From the NCBI GenBank assembly GCA_030762935.1, contig CM060895.1:39547001-39611000 (forward strand): a DNA stretch of 64,000 bases, in the 5' to 3' direction. Positions 20,673 to 31,425 of the stretch are shown in pieces (position 1 is the first letter of the stretch; each line of letters begins with the position of its first letter). Source of the DNA: Hymenopus coronatus. Taxonomy: Eukaryota > Arthropoda > Insecta > Mantodea > Hymenopodidae. The notes beneath the pieces are model-generated. The model saw only the letters and a list, made by a program, of their open reading frames with translations. It was not told the DNA's origin and ran no database searches. The position numbers were made by a program, and so were the translations under genes.

Positions 20673-21171
20673 GTGTTGATTTTTCTTTTAGCTAAACTCA
20701 ATTTAATTTTTAAACACGTTTCTGTAGTTCCAACTTGAAAGCAATAACAAAAGATGATACAAAAAGCAATTTTCGAAAGTTACTCCCGTACAGAAGTTTT
20801 ATTGACGAATAAATGCTGTGCTTTCAAGTAGCAAAGCATATACTACTGTTTAGATTAACTGTTTAGTCCTTTCTGCTACCCCACGAATCTTGAAACACGC
20901 TATTTGGAATTATCTTGGAAAAATGCAATGCACACATTTACTTAACATAGTTTCGGCTGGAAGAATACAGCTTCGTTCTATATAAATATTCCTTAGAAGT
21001 TTTTATTCTTTTTATTCTCTTCGTGGAATGGAAAGAACTGCCTGTTCCAGTTTCAAAGGCCCTGCCACCTTTTCCTTGAACGGCTCCAGGCACTATCTTC
21101 CGCTAGGTCTATAACTCGTTGTCTTGCTGAGGAAACTATTGTGCTCTGTACTTTCATTTATTTTTGTCTAT
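20673..21171. other. Unassigned intergenic DNA
   Basis: No supported feature. Confidence 0.4.
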
Positions 21172-21270
21172 TCCTTTTTCTAGCACTCATGTACAATGTA
21201 CAAACGATAGAGAAAGTATTGTATTCCACCCAAAAATTCGATGATTTCGCCGTAATGTGTGTGTGTGTGT

Positions 21271-21334
<64 letters not shown>

Positions 21335-21950
21335 ACAACACAGCTAAAAATCTAAAATGCCGCAAAACACCAAACTTGGTCTAAACTTTGTATCTTCCAA
21401 GGATACGACAGGACTATTTTCAAGAAAATTCCCGCCAACTCAAACTCCTTTTTACATGGAAAACTGTTTTTCTCAAAAATGACTATAACGATTTTGATTA
21501 AAATACCGTATACTAAAGATATTTACATCACAAGATATATATCTTTAATTTTCTGGTAATATCTTCTGAAGACCTGCTCATTCTGAATAAATTTTACTGA
21601 AGTTGCGTAACAGGAACATCATAAGAAATAAACACAAACCTACTACACACACATGTAGATCTCGATAAAACACACAATTTATAACATATATATTTTTGTT
21701 TCTAATATTTCTGTTATTGGTTTCAATTTTAAGCTTAACTTTTCTCAGACGGTAGGCCATCTTTCTTTCGTCTGTCTTTTGTTTACTCCTATCAAGCAAA
21801 GAGAGCGGAACGTCAATTGGTTCATATAGCGACCTGTTTTTAACAGTAGTGACTATAGCTTTAGCCTAGTGTATTTCCCTTCTACTTATAAGAAAGCAAG
21901 TAATAAGACCAATTCTGCTTAACTCATCAATTTGTAGAAGACGTTTCCGT
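21172..21950 (-). mobile_element. Rep1 copy (antisense, 5' truncated)
   Basis: Right end CTAGCACTCATGTACAATGT near 21180. The longest microsatellite of the family occupies 21257-21332. Sequence is lost near 21950, before the TCTGATG end. Confidence 0.8.
21257..21332. repeat. (GT)n microsatellite inside Rep1
   Basis: About 75 bases of GT with one interruption. Confidence 0.95.
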
Positions 21951-22157
21951 CGGTGCGATCGTTTAGTAAGAATCCATTGTATTTTTCGCGTCAAGAGTTT
22001 CGTACAATGGTGTAATTTCCCGCCTAAAATAAGTCATGTATATTCATAAAAACTATACTATGTGGTCTGTTCTGTTTACACACAAAACACCAGAGCGATA
22101 TTTTAGGTCCTACAAGAAAGTATTTAACCAGCTTTTGTTTTAAAGAAGTACATTTTT

Positions 22158-22230
22158 ACTTTCTCTAATAGGATAAATTATGAGCAACAAGTAAAATAGG
22201 GTGGAAATGAGCCCCAAAACATTTATATGC
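22158..22230 (-). mobile_element. Possible Rep1 3'-end scrap
   Basis: TTTTTACTTTCTCTAATAGG followed by faint similarity (GGGTGGAAATGAGCCCC). Too short for certainty. Confidence 0.4.
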
Positions 22231-22815
22231 AAATAAAGCTCAGAAAATAATTTTCTGTTTTCCATTTTCGTGAAATAAATTCCCTCTACGAACTAAATTC
22301 AGCACCTATTCGTCCGAATACAGTTTAGCTTCACAGCAAACGCAGCAAATGTCCATATTTGACAAAATATTAAGGTGATATGGGAACAGTTGCTGGGAAT
22401 ATGCAATTATTTGGCAATTACAAACACACTTCTATTGTTGTATTAACAGTTTGCTGTCAAAGATATTTTAACAATTAATTATACACTTATGATACAATTA
22501 GATAATTGTAATTAAACATTGATAGTTAATTATGTTATCGCACAAAGAAAACAAAGTAGCTATGTCAAAGTAAAGTTTTATACAACGAAACAATGCAAAT
22601 CAAATAAACTGCTGAGTTAGCATTATGAATTATTCAAATCTAAGACAACAAAAATTATTTAGAGAAATAGATCTAACAGATGTTTCATTTGCTGCTTAGT
22701 TACTGACCTGTTTTATTCCTGATCTGTTACACTCCTAATATCAAGTTATTTTAATGTTTTAGGCATAAATGAGTGATGTAGCTCTATTTTATAGAGCCTA
22801 AATCGACCTAATTTT
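22231..22815. other. Unassigned very AT-rich DNA
   Basis: No supported feature. Confidence 0.4.
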
Positions 22816-22990
22816 ACTTTCTCTGCATAGTACATAGGTAGGGGAAGGCATTGCACTCCACCCACAAATTCGATACCGAGATCTCACCGGAAATACATAT
22901 TTTAGAGTCCCTGCATTCAAAAAAGAAGTATTTTTTAGAAAAAAATGTTTGTGTGTGTATCCGTGTGCTTTGAAAACAATAACTCAAAAA
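22816..22990 (-). mobile_element. Rep1 host fragment (antisense)
   Basis: From ACTTTCTCTG (22816) to AATAACTCAAAAA (22990). It stops at the A5 tract equivalent to the T5 tract hit at 12512. Confidence 0.8.
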
Positions 22991-23173
22991 TCGTATGTGT
23001 TGCATTCACATGACTTTCTCTACATCTCTGCAACAAATTATTCTTAAAAAGCTAATGCGTTTATTTACTTAATGCTAATCGAGAAAAAATTAGCAGAAAT
23101 AGTCTTATTACTTGCTTCCTTGTAAGTAGAAATGAAATAAGGCAGTCCATAGGTTAAAGTGATAGTCAAAAGC
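22991..23173 (+). mobile_element. Rep1 5' fragment nested at the A5 tract (sense)
   Basis: Starts TCGTATGTGTTGCATTCACA directly after CTCAAAAA of the antisense host. It runs through the CTAATCGAGAAAAAATTAGC block and stops after GTCAAAAGC. The 3' parts of both insert and host are gone. Confidence 0.8.
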
Positions 23174-23762
23174 CACCTTTACAGCGGTTTCTTTACAGGG
23201 AATCATTAAATGACCAAAAGTGATTTAATAACAAAGCATTTTACTAATGTGGGACCCATGATGAAGGATTTGCGTACATGTTAGCAATGCCTTCATACAA
23301 TTAAAATATATTATAGTATCAGAATCGGAGCCCAGGTTATTTTAACCCCTATTTCATAATGTGACATTCTAAATTCCGCAACGTCAAACCTGTAAAGTAG
23401 TAACGAGAACTCGCACAAGAGAAATGTTACCTCGCAAGTGACTGTCTATATTTAAACATCTCAATTGTATTACGTTCTCTTTTGAGAGCAAAGAGCGAGT
23501 ATTTGCTGCTTATTTGTGCTTCTTATCACTGCGTATTATTATACCTACTGTTACGCTGCGGAGAGTTGCCCACGCTCGTGACGTCACAGCTGTGTTTGGC
23601 CCGGGAAATACAGAAGGCCCTGATACTGCCCACACAGACGAATAAAAGCTTATATATAACAAGCTGACTGCACGGCAGCTTTCTCAACTCAAATGATGAT
23701 TTAATGAATTTCATCTACCCCATTCGCCTTTTTTTATGAAATTATTATACAAAGACACTTTT
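23174..23762. other. Unassigned intergenic DNA
   Basis: Short ORFs of about 60 codons on both strands near 23482-23714 have no recognisable family. Confidence 0.4.
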
Positions 23763-24399
23763 ATTTTCTCTACTTAGTACATAGTCCTTAGGTTGAGAAG
23801 GTGTTGTATTCCACCAAATTATTCGAAAAAGATATTTCCCCGAAAATACACGTTTTAGGGTTCCTAGAATCCAAAAAAGGCAATTTCAGAAAATGTTCCG
23901 TGCGTGTGGGTGCGTACGTGTCTGTTCTGTCTGTCTGCCGGAACAATATAGCCCAAAAACGAGAAATCGGTTGAATAGTAAACTTGACAATAACTTCAGC
24001 CCTTCCAAAGATAAGCCACGAATATTTTCAAGAAAATCTCCCCATCCCTAACGACTCTTATAGGAAAGTGTTTTGAAAGTGTTTTCTTAAAAATGCCTAT
24101 AAGGATTTTGATTAAAATACCGTATATTAAAGATTGTTACTCGACAAATAAAATGTATATCTTGAATTTTCTAAAAATAGTTTCTGAAGACCTCCTCATT
24201 CTGGATCATAAGTGGTAACCGTAAGACAAAAACTTACAAAAATGTAGATCTTGTCAAAACACGCAATTTATATTCCTTTACATTTCTGTGCCCTTGTTTC
24301 GGTTTTAAAATACTTAAATATTTTTGTCATACAAGAATTTGTCAACTCCTGTCATGCAAAATAAAACGAATTTCAATCACATGGCAATAGCGTTTTAAA
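23763..24399 (-). mobile_element. Rep1 copy (antisense), truncated at a SINE
   Basis: Begins ATTTTCTCTAC. Includes a (GTCT)-type variant of the microsatellite near 23926-23936. Ends at CAATAGCGTTTTAAA, where SINE-5 starts at 24400. The remaining 5' third was not found beyond the SINE. Confidence 0.85.
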
Positions 24400-24615
24400 C
24401 TGCCTCGTGTGATCAGCGAGCTATCTTCTCATCCGGGGGTCCCGAACTCGACTCCCGGCTGGTGGGGGGTTTTTTCTTTAACCACAATCATCCCCTCTCT
24501 CCCGCAGAGTCTTGAAATACATATATGAGAGTGAATGTGCGTATGTTTGAAGAAAATGATTTTAAAAATCTAATGTTAACCCAGAATAAACAAAGTGTTT
24601 CTAAAGCAAAGCCCT
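24400..24615 (+). mobile_element. SINE-5 copy, sense
   Basis: Head CTGCCTCGTGTGATCAGCGA, B box CGAACTCGACTCCCGG near 24448-24463, and body TCTCCCGCAGAGTCTTGAAA. The 3' end has decayed. Confidence 0.8.
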
Positions 24616-24619
24616 AAAT

Positions 24620-24844
24620 GAATGAAATAGAAAATGCACACAATGTGTAAAGAGTTTAGGAATGGCCAGTACAGAACTTTGACACAGATTCCCCTTTCCC
24701 CTCTCTGTTTGCATGTCACAACATGATATTTTTCACAGCATTCCACACAGCATTTGCACACACATTCTGGATCTGTTTGGTGGAATCTTGTGAGTTTGCA
24801 AATCTTGTAATGAAACCATACACAGCCATCCTAGTCACTAAATA
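24620..24844 (-). pseudogene. LINE ORF2 C-terminus, part beyond the foldback insert
   Basis: Minus-strand translation gives YDLRYLVTRMAVYGFI (near 24800-24853), then, after a frame change, DPECVCKCCVECCEKYHVVTC. This is a Cys-rich C-terminal motif of the kind found at the end of Jockey-like LINE proteins. It is the continuation of the fragment at 25483-25884, separated from it by the foldback element. Confidence 0.75.
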
Positions 24845-24856
24845 TCTTAAGTCGTA
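24845..24856. repeat. 12-bp direct repeat, left of foldback element
   Basis: TCTTAAGTCGTA, identical to 25471-25482. On the minus strand it encodes the YDLR of the interrupted LINE, so it is a likely target-site duplication. Confidence 0.7.
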
Positions 24857-25470
24857 AATGGATGCGCAGGCTTCCACGACCTGTGTCTTGGTATGTCTTC
24901 TTAGCTTCCGGAGAAGGCCGCGTTATCTTGCATGGGAATGTCGACGTTTCGCTCATCTTGCCGTGAGCTTCTTCTGGGCTCTTGTGCGGTGGTTGCAAGG
25001 AGCGCCATAGGCTGGCCTCCAGCCAAAGAGAGGCAAGGGGCGGAGACATGCGGCACTCTAGAAACTAAGGAGCTCCATAGACTGGCCTCCAGCCAGAGAG
25101 AGGCAAGGGGCGTAGACATGCGGCACTCTAGAAACTGACGGCAAACTACGGCAGCATTAACTAAAAGAAGTTCCAAACCACAATCTAGAACAAGAAATAA
25201 GACAAAAAGGAAACAAAAACCTGGAAAAGGAAAGCGTAAAGCAACTCCAACACCACCAGGAAAGAGCGGCGCCAGCACCCACGCCAATTGGCAGGCAACT
25301 AGCCAACCAGAAGCGAGAGGGCGAGGCAACCTCCACCGCACTGCCACCATATAAGCGAGAGCAAATAAGCAACCACCGCACAAGAGCCCAGAAGAAGCGC
25401 ATGGCAAGATGAGCGAAACGTCGGCATTCCCATGCAAGATAACGCGGCCTTCTCCGGAAGCTAAGACACG
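24857..25470. mobile_element. Foldback element with 97-bp inverted repeats
   Basis: Arms are 24900-24996 and 25369-25465. They are complementary with about three mismatches by eye and start CTTAGCTTCCGGAGAAGGCC. The interior holds two tandem units of about 69 bases (24998-25066 and 25067-25135; shared text GCCTCCAGCC, GAGAGGCAAGGGGCG, ACATGCGGCACTCTAGAAAC). A further 43 bases lie between the left direct repeat and the left arm, so the ends are asymmetric. It interrupts a LINE. The 203-codon minus-strand ORF across it is non-coding shadow. Superfamily not recognised. Confidence 0.8.
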
Positions 25471-25482
25471 TCTTAAGTCGTA
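25471..25482. repeat. 12-bp direct repeat, right of foldback element
   Basis: Second TCTTAAGTCGTA. Confidence 0.7.
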
Positions 25483-25884
25483 GTTTCCACTGGTCCAGTC
25501 TCGAATCAGCATCGCATCTGTGGCGAAGAAGTCATTCCAGATGTTCTCTCTTTTAGTCTTCAGCTCGCGTGTTATTTATCTAAAGCTCGTAATAGATGGC
25601 AGCAGTAGCATCCTCAAACTAAGCTCCACGAAAAATTGTTCTCTGGCCAGAATGTACACCAGACGCGATGGAGTGTAATTGGTCAGGCATAGGGATTTTT
25701 TCAAAGAGGATGCCTTCACTTTCTCTAGCTCTGCCAGCTCCTTCTTGCGCAGGTAAAGGCCATGTGGTTTTTAGGCCATATATGGCTATCAGTGTAATCC
25801 TGTTGCGGAAGAGTTCCATGGCTGTTTGAAGCGACAGTTTCTTTAGTTGCTTGATGCTATTCATTACCACCAATCTGGAATACC
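25483..25884 (-). pseudogene. LINE ORF2 fragment (Jockey-like)
   Basis: The minus strand reads SIKQLKKLSLQTAMELFRNR near 25790-25860, ITLIAIYGLKTTW, then, further along, KREHIWNDFFATDAMLIRDW and NYDLRR up to 25471. The order and motifs match the region after the reverse-transcriptase domain of arthropod Jockey-like LINEs. Frame changes and stops are present. The fragment abuts, in inverted orientation, the LINE beginning at about 25885. Confidence 0.78.
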
Positions 25885-26848
25885 ATTTTGTAATACAGAA
25901 AAGAATGTTGGAGTTTATATGCATCAAAATTTAAACTGGAAAACACAAATTACACATGTATGTAAAAAAAGTATTCTCAATAGTCTATCCTTTAAAACGT
26001 ACAAATGAATTTCTACCGACTTCAATTAAGAAAATATTAATACAAACGCTTATGATGCCCCATTTTGACAATTGTCACTCCTAACTGAACATTTGACTCT
26101 AAGACTTCAACGGGGCAAGGTACGCTTTGTATGCAATCTCTAGATTTGATCATGTTACACCATCACTTACAACACTTAAATGGCTCCAGCCTAGGGATAG
26201 AAGAAAATTGCATTCCTTATCATTTCTCTATCAACTCCTTCATTCTCGCATTCCACCATCTAAATATTCGCTTAAAATATCTTTCTGGCTGTCATAATCG
26301 AGAAACTCGCTCACGACACTCTTTCCTTCTTGCTATACTTGCTCATCATACAACTTTCAATTCATCATCATTTACAATAGATTTAGCTCCTGTTTGGAAT
26401 TCCCTACCTGAAGACGTAAGGGACTGCCGGAACGTTATATTGTTCAAGCAGAGAATTAGGGCATACATTTGTAATCAAACCTATTCTGCTGCTGTATTAA
26501 TATGATAAATACATCACTACTTTATTATTATTGACATTTTATGTGCTGGCAAGTAATATGCATTTCAATTGTAAATATGACTAATATGTGTTTCAACCTA
26601 CATGAATATTTCACTTAAAACAATTTTGTTAACAGTTTTTTTTTTGTTTTGTTTTTTTTTCATTTCAGTATACTTGTTGCACCTTTTTATATATGTTCTC
26701 ATTAAGTTGTATAGAATTGTATTTTTGTTACTTATTCCTTTATTCATTGTATCATTGCTGCATTGAAGTTAATGAACTGCCTGGTAGGGTGGAAGATAAG
26801 GCCTTGTGGCCTTAACTCCAACCAGGGTAAATAAATAAATTAATTATC
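25885..26848 (+). pseudogene. LINE ORF2 C-terminal fragment with 3' end
   Basis: Plus-strand translation starts with VGVYMHQNLNWKTQITHVCK, the GV..D..LNW motif after the RT domain. It continues to SCHNRETRSRHSFLLAI, FTIDLAPVWNSLPEDVRDCR (near 26373-26432) and LFKQRIRAYICNQT, the standard C-terminal block of CR1/Jockey-like ORF2 proteins. Frame changes are present before 26131. The 3' end has a hairpin AAGGCCTTGTGGCCTT (26798-26813) within CCTGGT...ACCAGG, and an (AAAT)n tail (26829-26845). It is 5' truncated. Confidence 0.85.
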
Positions 26849-26944
26849 GCCGCATTGTGTTGCCAGAAGTTTGCGTCACTTCATGACCATAGATGCTAAA
26901 AGGGGAATATATAAACTAACAAATAAAAACATCCTTAAAAGATT

Positions 26945-27102
26945 TTTATTCTGCTTTAGCCTAGTTTATTCCTTTATTCCCCTTCTATCTATAAGGAAGT
27001 AATTAATAACCATTTTTACTATCTTCTGATTAACACGCAATAGAGAGAAGGGTCATCTTTTGTAGGAATGATCTATTGCAGTATAGCTAAGAAAGTCGTG
27101 TA
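26945..27102 (-). mobile_element. Rep1 5'-end fragment (antisense)
   Basis: GCTTTAGCCTAGTTTATTCC, TATAAGGAAGTAATTAATAA, then TAGCTAAGAAAGTCGTGT correspond to the first third of Rep1. Confidence 0.7.
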
Positions 27103-27861
27103 AATTGACTGAAGCAGAAAGAGAAGAAGGAAGTTGTTGGTTTGCTCTAGCAATCACCACTGACGTGTTTTGCAATCGCAAACAAACTGCTCCACAGCGA
27201 GTGAATGTATTTAAACAACGCTCCAATCAATTTTCAATTTCAAAGTGTACAAATTCAATGAAACTCAAGCACTTGGATGCTCTGCTTTCAAAAGAAGCGA
27301 TAGATATCCGAAGGACAGCTAGTGCTTTCAATAAACCGGCAATAAAACTCTCTAAAAGGACTGCAAGCACTTCAAAGTCGGGCGAAGTTTAAACGCGTTA
27401 AGTTTCTGCAGCTAAATTCTGATTGGACAAAAGAGCATTTTCCCTTACAATACTTATTTTGATTATATGAATCAGCCTTCTATAGAATTTGGAACACTAG
27501 GCTTACTTCCTTTTCTCTCCATGGCAATACGTGCTTAACTATTGGGATAGTGAAGGAATTAGAAATAATGCTTTGAAATTACATTTGAATTCTCCCCACT
27601 CTCAATCCTTAATTTACAATCTTTTTCTAGAATGAGCTAATTAGATAGCTTCAGTTCGTTTCCTGTAGCTCCTAAGAGGAGCATAGGACATCGTTACTAC
27701 ATTTTCTTGATCGGATTTGAATTTTTAGTTCGGATTTCGCCGCTATGCGCCGTGGCGACGAGGATCGGCTTGTAGCCCACAGATGGCACTGTAGGACAAA
27801 ATCAGGACTTGCAGACGCTAAATAACGGAACTTTGCTCAGAAACTTTCTTTTTTCAAGGTA
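27103..27861. other. Unassigned DNA with a 95-codon ORF
   Basis: The frame 27105-27392 (starting MTEAEREEGS) resembles nothing I know, is basic and Ser/Lys-rich, and has no partner exon. The rest holds nothing supportable. Confidence 0.35.
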
Positions 27862-28031
27862 GGGGTTCTTTTACGTGAAAAAAAAAAAAAAAACATTACA
27901 CGAGGCCAACGGCTTTACTTCCCTTACGAAGGAAGCCATTCGTTCGAAAAAAACTTCATCTCTCTCTGCCAGGTTTGAACCTGCAAGCATTGATTTTGGA
28001 AGCTGGTAGCCACTACACCATGGAGGGTGAC
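27862..28031 (-). mobile_element. SINE-1 copy, antisense, internal A-run
   Basis: CTTACGAAGGAAGCCATTC, B box GTTTGAACCTGCAAG near 27973, head GTAGCCACTACACCATGGAG near 28007-28026. A run of A replaces part of the body at 27878-27893. Confidence 0.8.
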
Positions 28032-28215
28032 AGGGTTTTGCGTATTCCTGGGACTCGTTAAAAGAGGCTCACTTGTTTAGTGAGAGTCAGTCATTCTGAA
28101 TAACCTTGTCGGATTTTAAATGGATTAGTACTTAAAATTTTGGTCAGCGAGAGCTGTTTCAAATGGATTACGGAAATCAGTCAGGACATGCAGATACAAA
28201 AAAAAAAAAAAAAAA

Positions 28216-28912
28216 TCTGAAGTGTTCCATTCACTTTACTTTCTCTAGCCATTCCATATATAAGGTCTTGTTAAAAAAGATTATTTTAATATCTTTTTCA
28301 TGCTGAAAACCAGCTAAATGGTCTTATTAGCTGCTTTCCTGTAATTAAAATGTAAGTAAGGGAAAGCACTAGACTAAAGCGATAGTAAAATATTTTAAAA
28401 GCTGGTCGTTATATGAAACAATTGAGGTTCGGTTCCCTTTGCATGATCAGCAGAGAAACGAGAGATGAAACAAAAGATGACTTCCCGATTGAGAAAACTT
28501 TAGTAGTTAAAATTTGAAACCAATAACAAGGAATATCTCGAAACTGATCAACCAAAAAAAAAAAAAAAAAAAAAGGTATATAGCGTAAATTATGTGTTTT
28601 AACAAGATCTACATTTTTGTATAGTAAGTTTTTGTCTATCTCTCACGGTTTAACAGTTATACACAATTTTGCAAAATTCATCCAGATTAAAGCTGTCTTC
28701 AGAGGGTATTACCAGAAAATTGAAAATTCAAAATATATTTTTATTTGACATGTAAATACCTTTAATATGCGGTATTTTAATGAAAATCGTTATAGCAATT
28801 TTTTAGAAAAATAAAATTTTTAAAAATGTTCCCATGTTAAGAGACTTTGTGGTGAGGGAATTTTCCAGAAAATCTTCGTGACGCATCTTTGGGAGACTAA
28901 CCACAAATACCA
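28216..28912 (+). mobile_element. Rep1 copy (sense, 3' truncated)
   Basis: Starts TCTGAAGTGTTCCATTCAC after a long A-run. Belongs to the older group (GAGATGAAACAAAAGATGAC). Ends near GCATCTTTGGGAGACTAA, before the microsatellite. Confidence 0.85.
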
Positions 28913-30674
28913 CTCTGTTGGTCTATCACGTTCCACTGTTTGCAGAATTCTGCATAATTTAGTATTCATTTCTTGTCTTAAAACTACGGTACAGGCATTT
29001 GATTATGTTAAATATAAAATTGTATTATAATTGTAATACTCCTCTCTCCTACATATTATTAAAAGGTACACTGATATACGATTAGTCAATTAGAACCAGT
29101 TGAAAAATTCAATGCCACAGCCGGGAATTGAATTTTACAACTGGTTCTAATTGAATAAAATTGTCTGATTACACACTTTATCAATTAAAATTACATGTTT
29201 AATTCACAAGCTTTAAAATCTAAACATTCCTGTATTGAATATAAAGGATATGCAAAAAAGCATGCACATACTCTGGACTTCAAAGTTTTCTTATTTAGGA
29301 ATTTATTGTATAGATTGGAACGTAAATGCATATAACTATTTTGGGCTTTGATAATCTAAATTAAGGAATATTTACATTTGATTTTATCCTTGTATTATAA
29401 TTATGTGTATCGCCTCTTAATGTTAGGCTTTCAGAAGATTTGTGTACATAAACTAAAATATAAAGACTGTATAGTTAAAATATCTAGTTCGATAAAGAGT
29501 GGTCTACAAGCAGTTGTTAGCAACCGTTTTTAATTGTCCTTATAATTTTCTTTTGTAGAATGAAGATGCTATTAGTGTTGCACAAGAGATTAAACCATAT
29601 CTTATAATTGACTCAAAAATGAAAATACATACTTCTGACATCCGGGAGGAATTCACTCTTTCAGAATCCTTATTAAAAATATTATACTGAAGAATCTTTT
29701 TCCAGGTATTCAATATGAAAAGTCCAGGTTAGTTGGTGTTAATATGTACTCCTAGAAATGTAATATTCAGATAGAATTTAGCTGCATCAATCTCTAAATG
29801 TTTCAAAGCAAAAAAGAACAATATCAGAGTAGATCTGTAGTTCTATGCCTACAAAATTAGGCACTCAAATAAATAATACCTTCATAATATTTGATTTGCA
29901 CTAAAAATGATTGAATTGTCAATCTTCCTTATTTAGTTGAAATTAAATTAATTGTAATCGGTTTCGACCTGAGTTGTTTCAAATTCCCGTCGAAATGTTG
30001 CATCATGTGATGGATGATTTGTGATCGAGATACGAAATGCCTGCAGAAAACTGAAGCTCATCTTAGGAATGAAGTTTTCAAAAACTGAATACCATGTGTA
30101 CAAATCAAATGCAATCTTGTTTTTTTTTTCTATTATTGTATCTAACAGTTCCTCAAAAATATTTTTGTAGTTTATATAAATCAAAATATCCTGTATCTTT
30201 GGTCCACCCTATATTCTACTCGAGGTAATTCTCTGAATCCACTAACCAAGCAGTACAGAGTTAATTTTGAACCTGAAGTAGGTACTTGGTAAGGGGTCAA
30301 ATATTTCAGAGGCAGTTAACCGGTAACCAGGCCTTCTGTAGTACAGCTACTTGCGGAGTGTAACCAGCCCGGAGCGGAAGGGCTGACATCAAAGGGAATA
30401 TAATTATGAAATGTACGATACTTCTTCCCTCTTAAATAAGGTGTCCTCGGCCTGTGTGCGCTGCTATCTGGGAATAAACTTTCTACTCATTCGACCCAGC
30501 TCATTTACAAAAATGAATTTCATGGCGAGTGTTTGTTCCAATTCTTTCTCGGTGCGTGGGTTTGATCTGTACACCTATATTTTAGTTTTTCAAACGGGTA
30601 AAAGTCACAAACGATGAGGTCCAGGTAGCGGGATCGCTATTCGTAACATGTAAGAATGTCATTACAATAAAAAA
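28913..30674. other. Unassigned AT-rich DNA with one strong hairpin
   Basis: Apart from the hairpin at 29086-29154, nothing could be supported. Short ORFs (for example 29948-30184, 30411-30617) lack recognisable features. Confidence 0.4.
29086..29154. repeat. 28-bp inverted repeat (hairpin)
   Basis: Arms 29086-29113 and 29127-29154 pair at 27 of 28 positions; 13-base loop. Arm begins TCAATTAGAACCAGTTG. Could be a tiny MITE. Confidence 0.85.
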
Positions 30675-31425
30675 CGTATGTTCCATTCATATGAGTTTCT
30701 CTAGCTAATCTGCAAACAAACGTTTCTTACAAATGATTATTTTTATCTACATCATGCTAATTGAGATAATTAGGGAATACACTAGGCTAAAACCCACAGT
30801 CAAATTTTTTAATAGCCGGTCGCTATGTAAAATAATTGAAATGCTTTGATTCTCGTTGCTTCCTTACTAGGAGTAAACAAAACGGAGACGAAAAGAAAGA
30901 TGACTTCCCGTTTGAAAAACGTTTAAGTACTTTAAAACTGAAACTAATAACACGAAATATCTCGGAAACGGTTAGCTCTACAAAAACAAACAAATACATA
31001 TTTACATATAACAAATTGTGTGTTTTAACGAGCTCTATATTTTTGTGGATTAAGTTTTGTCTAGCTCTTATGGTTTAATAGTTGTACAAAAGTTATACAA
31101 AGGTTATCCAGAATGGCTATTCTTCAGAGGCTATTCGCAGAAAATTCAAGATATACATTTTGTTGGACATAAAAATAATCAAACATATGGTACTTTAATC
31201 AAAATCATTAGGAACCAATTTTGAGAAAAATACATCAAGCATATGGTACTTTACTCAAAATCGTTAGAACCAATTTTGAGAAAATTAAAATTCTCTTAAA
31301 ATGTTCCATGTAAAAGGTAGTTGGGTGAAGGATTTTCCTAAAAATCTTCGTGTCGCATCCTTGAGAGTTATTGAACTTAAATACCAAGTTTGGTATTTAC
31401 ATTGTATATACGTGCTAGAGAAAGT
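30675..31425 (+). mobile_element. Rep1 copy (sense, internal deletion)
   Basis: Starts CGTATGTTCCATTCATATGA. Has a local duplication of ATATGGTACTTTA-CTCAAAATC-type sequence (31190-31275). The segment from the palindrome to the 3' stem-loop is deleted (GGTATTTACATTGTATAT). Ends TAGAGAAAGT. Confidence 0.87.

Noticed and set aside
24901..25512. 203-codon minus-strand ORF
   Set aside because: It lies across both arms and the interior of the foldback element; its product reflects inverted and tandem repeats, and its start is the tail of a LINE reading frame.
27105..27392. 95-codon ORF as a gene
   Set aside because: No recognisable family and no supporting splice or promoter context.
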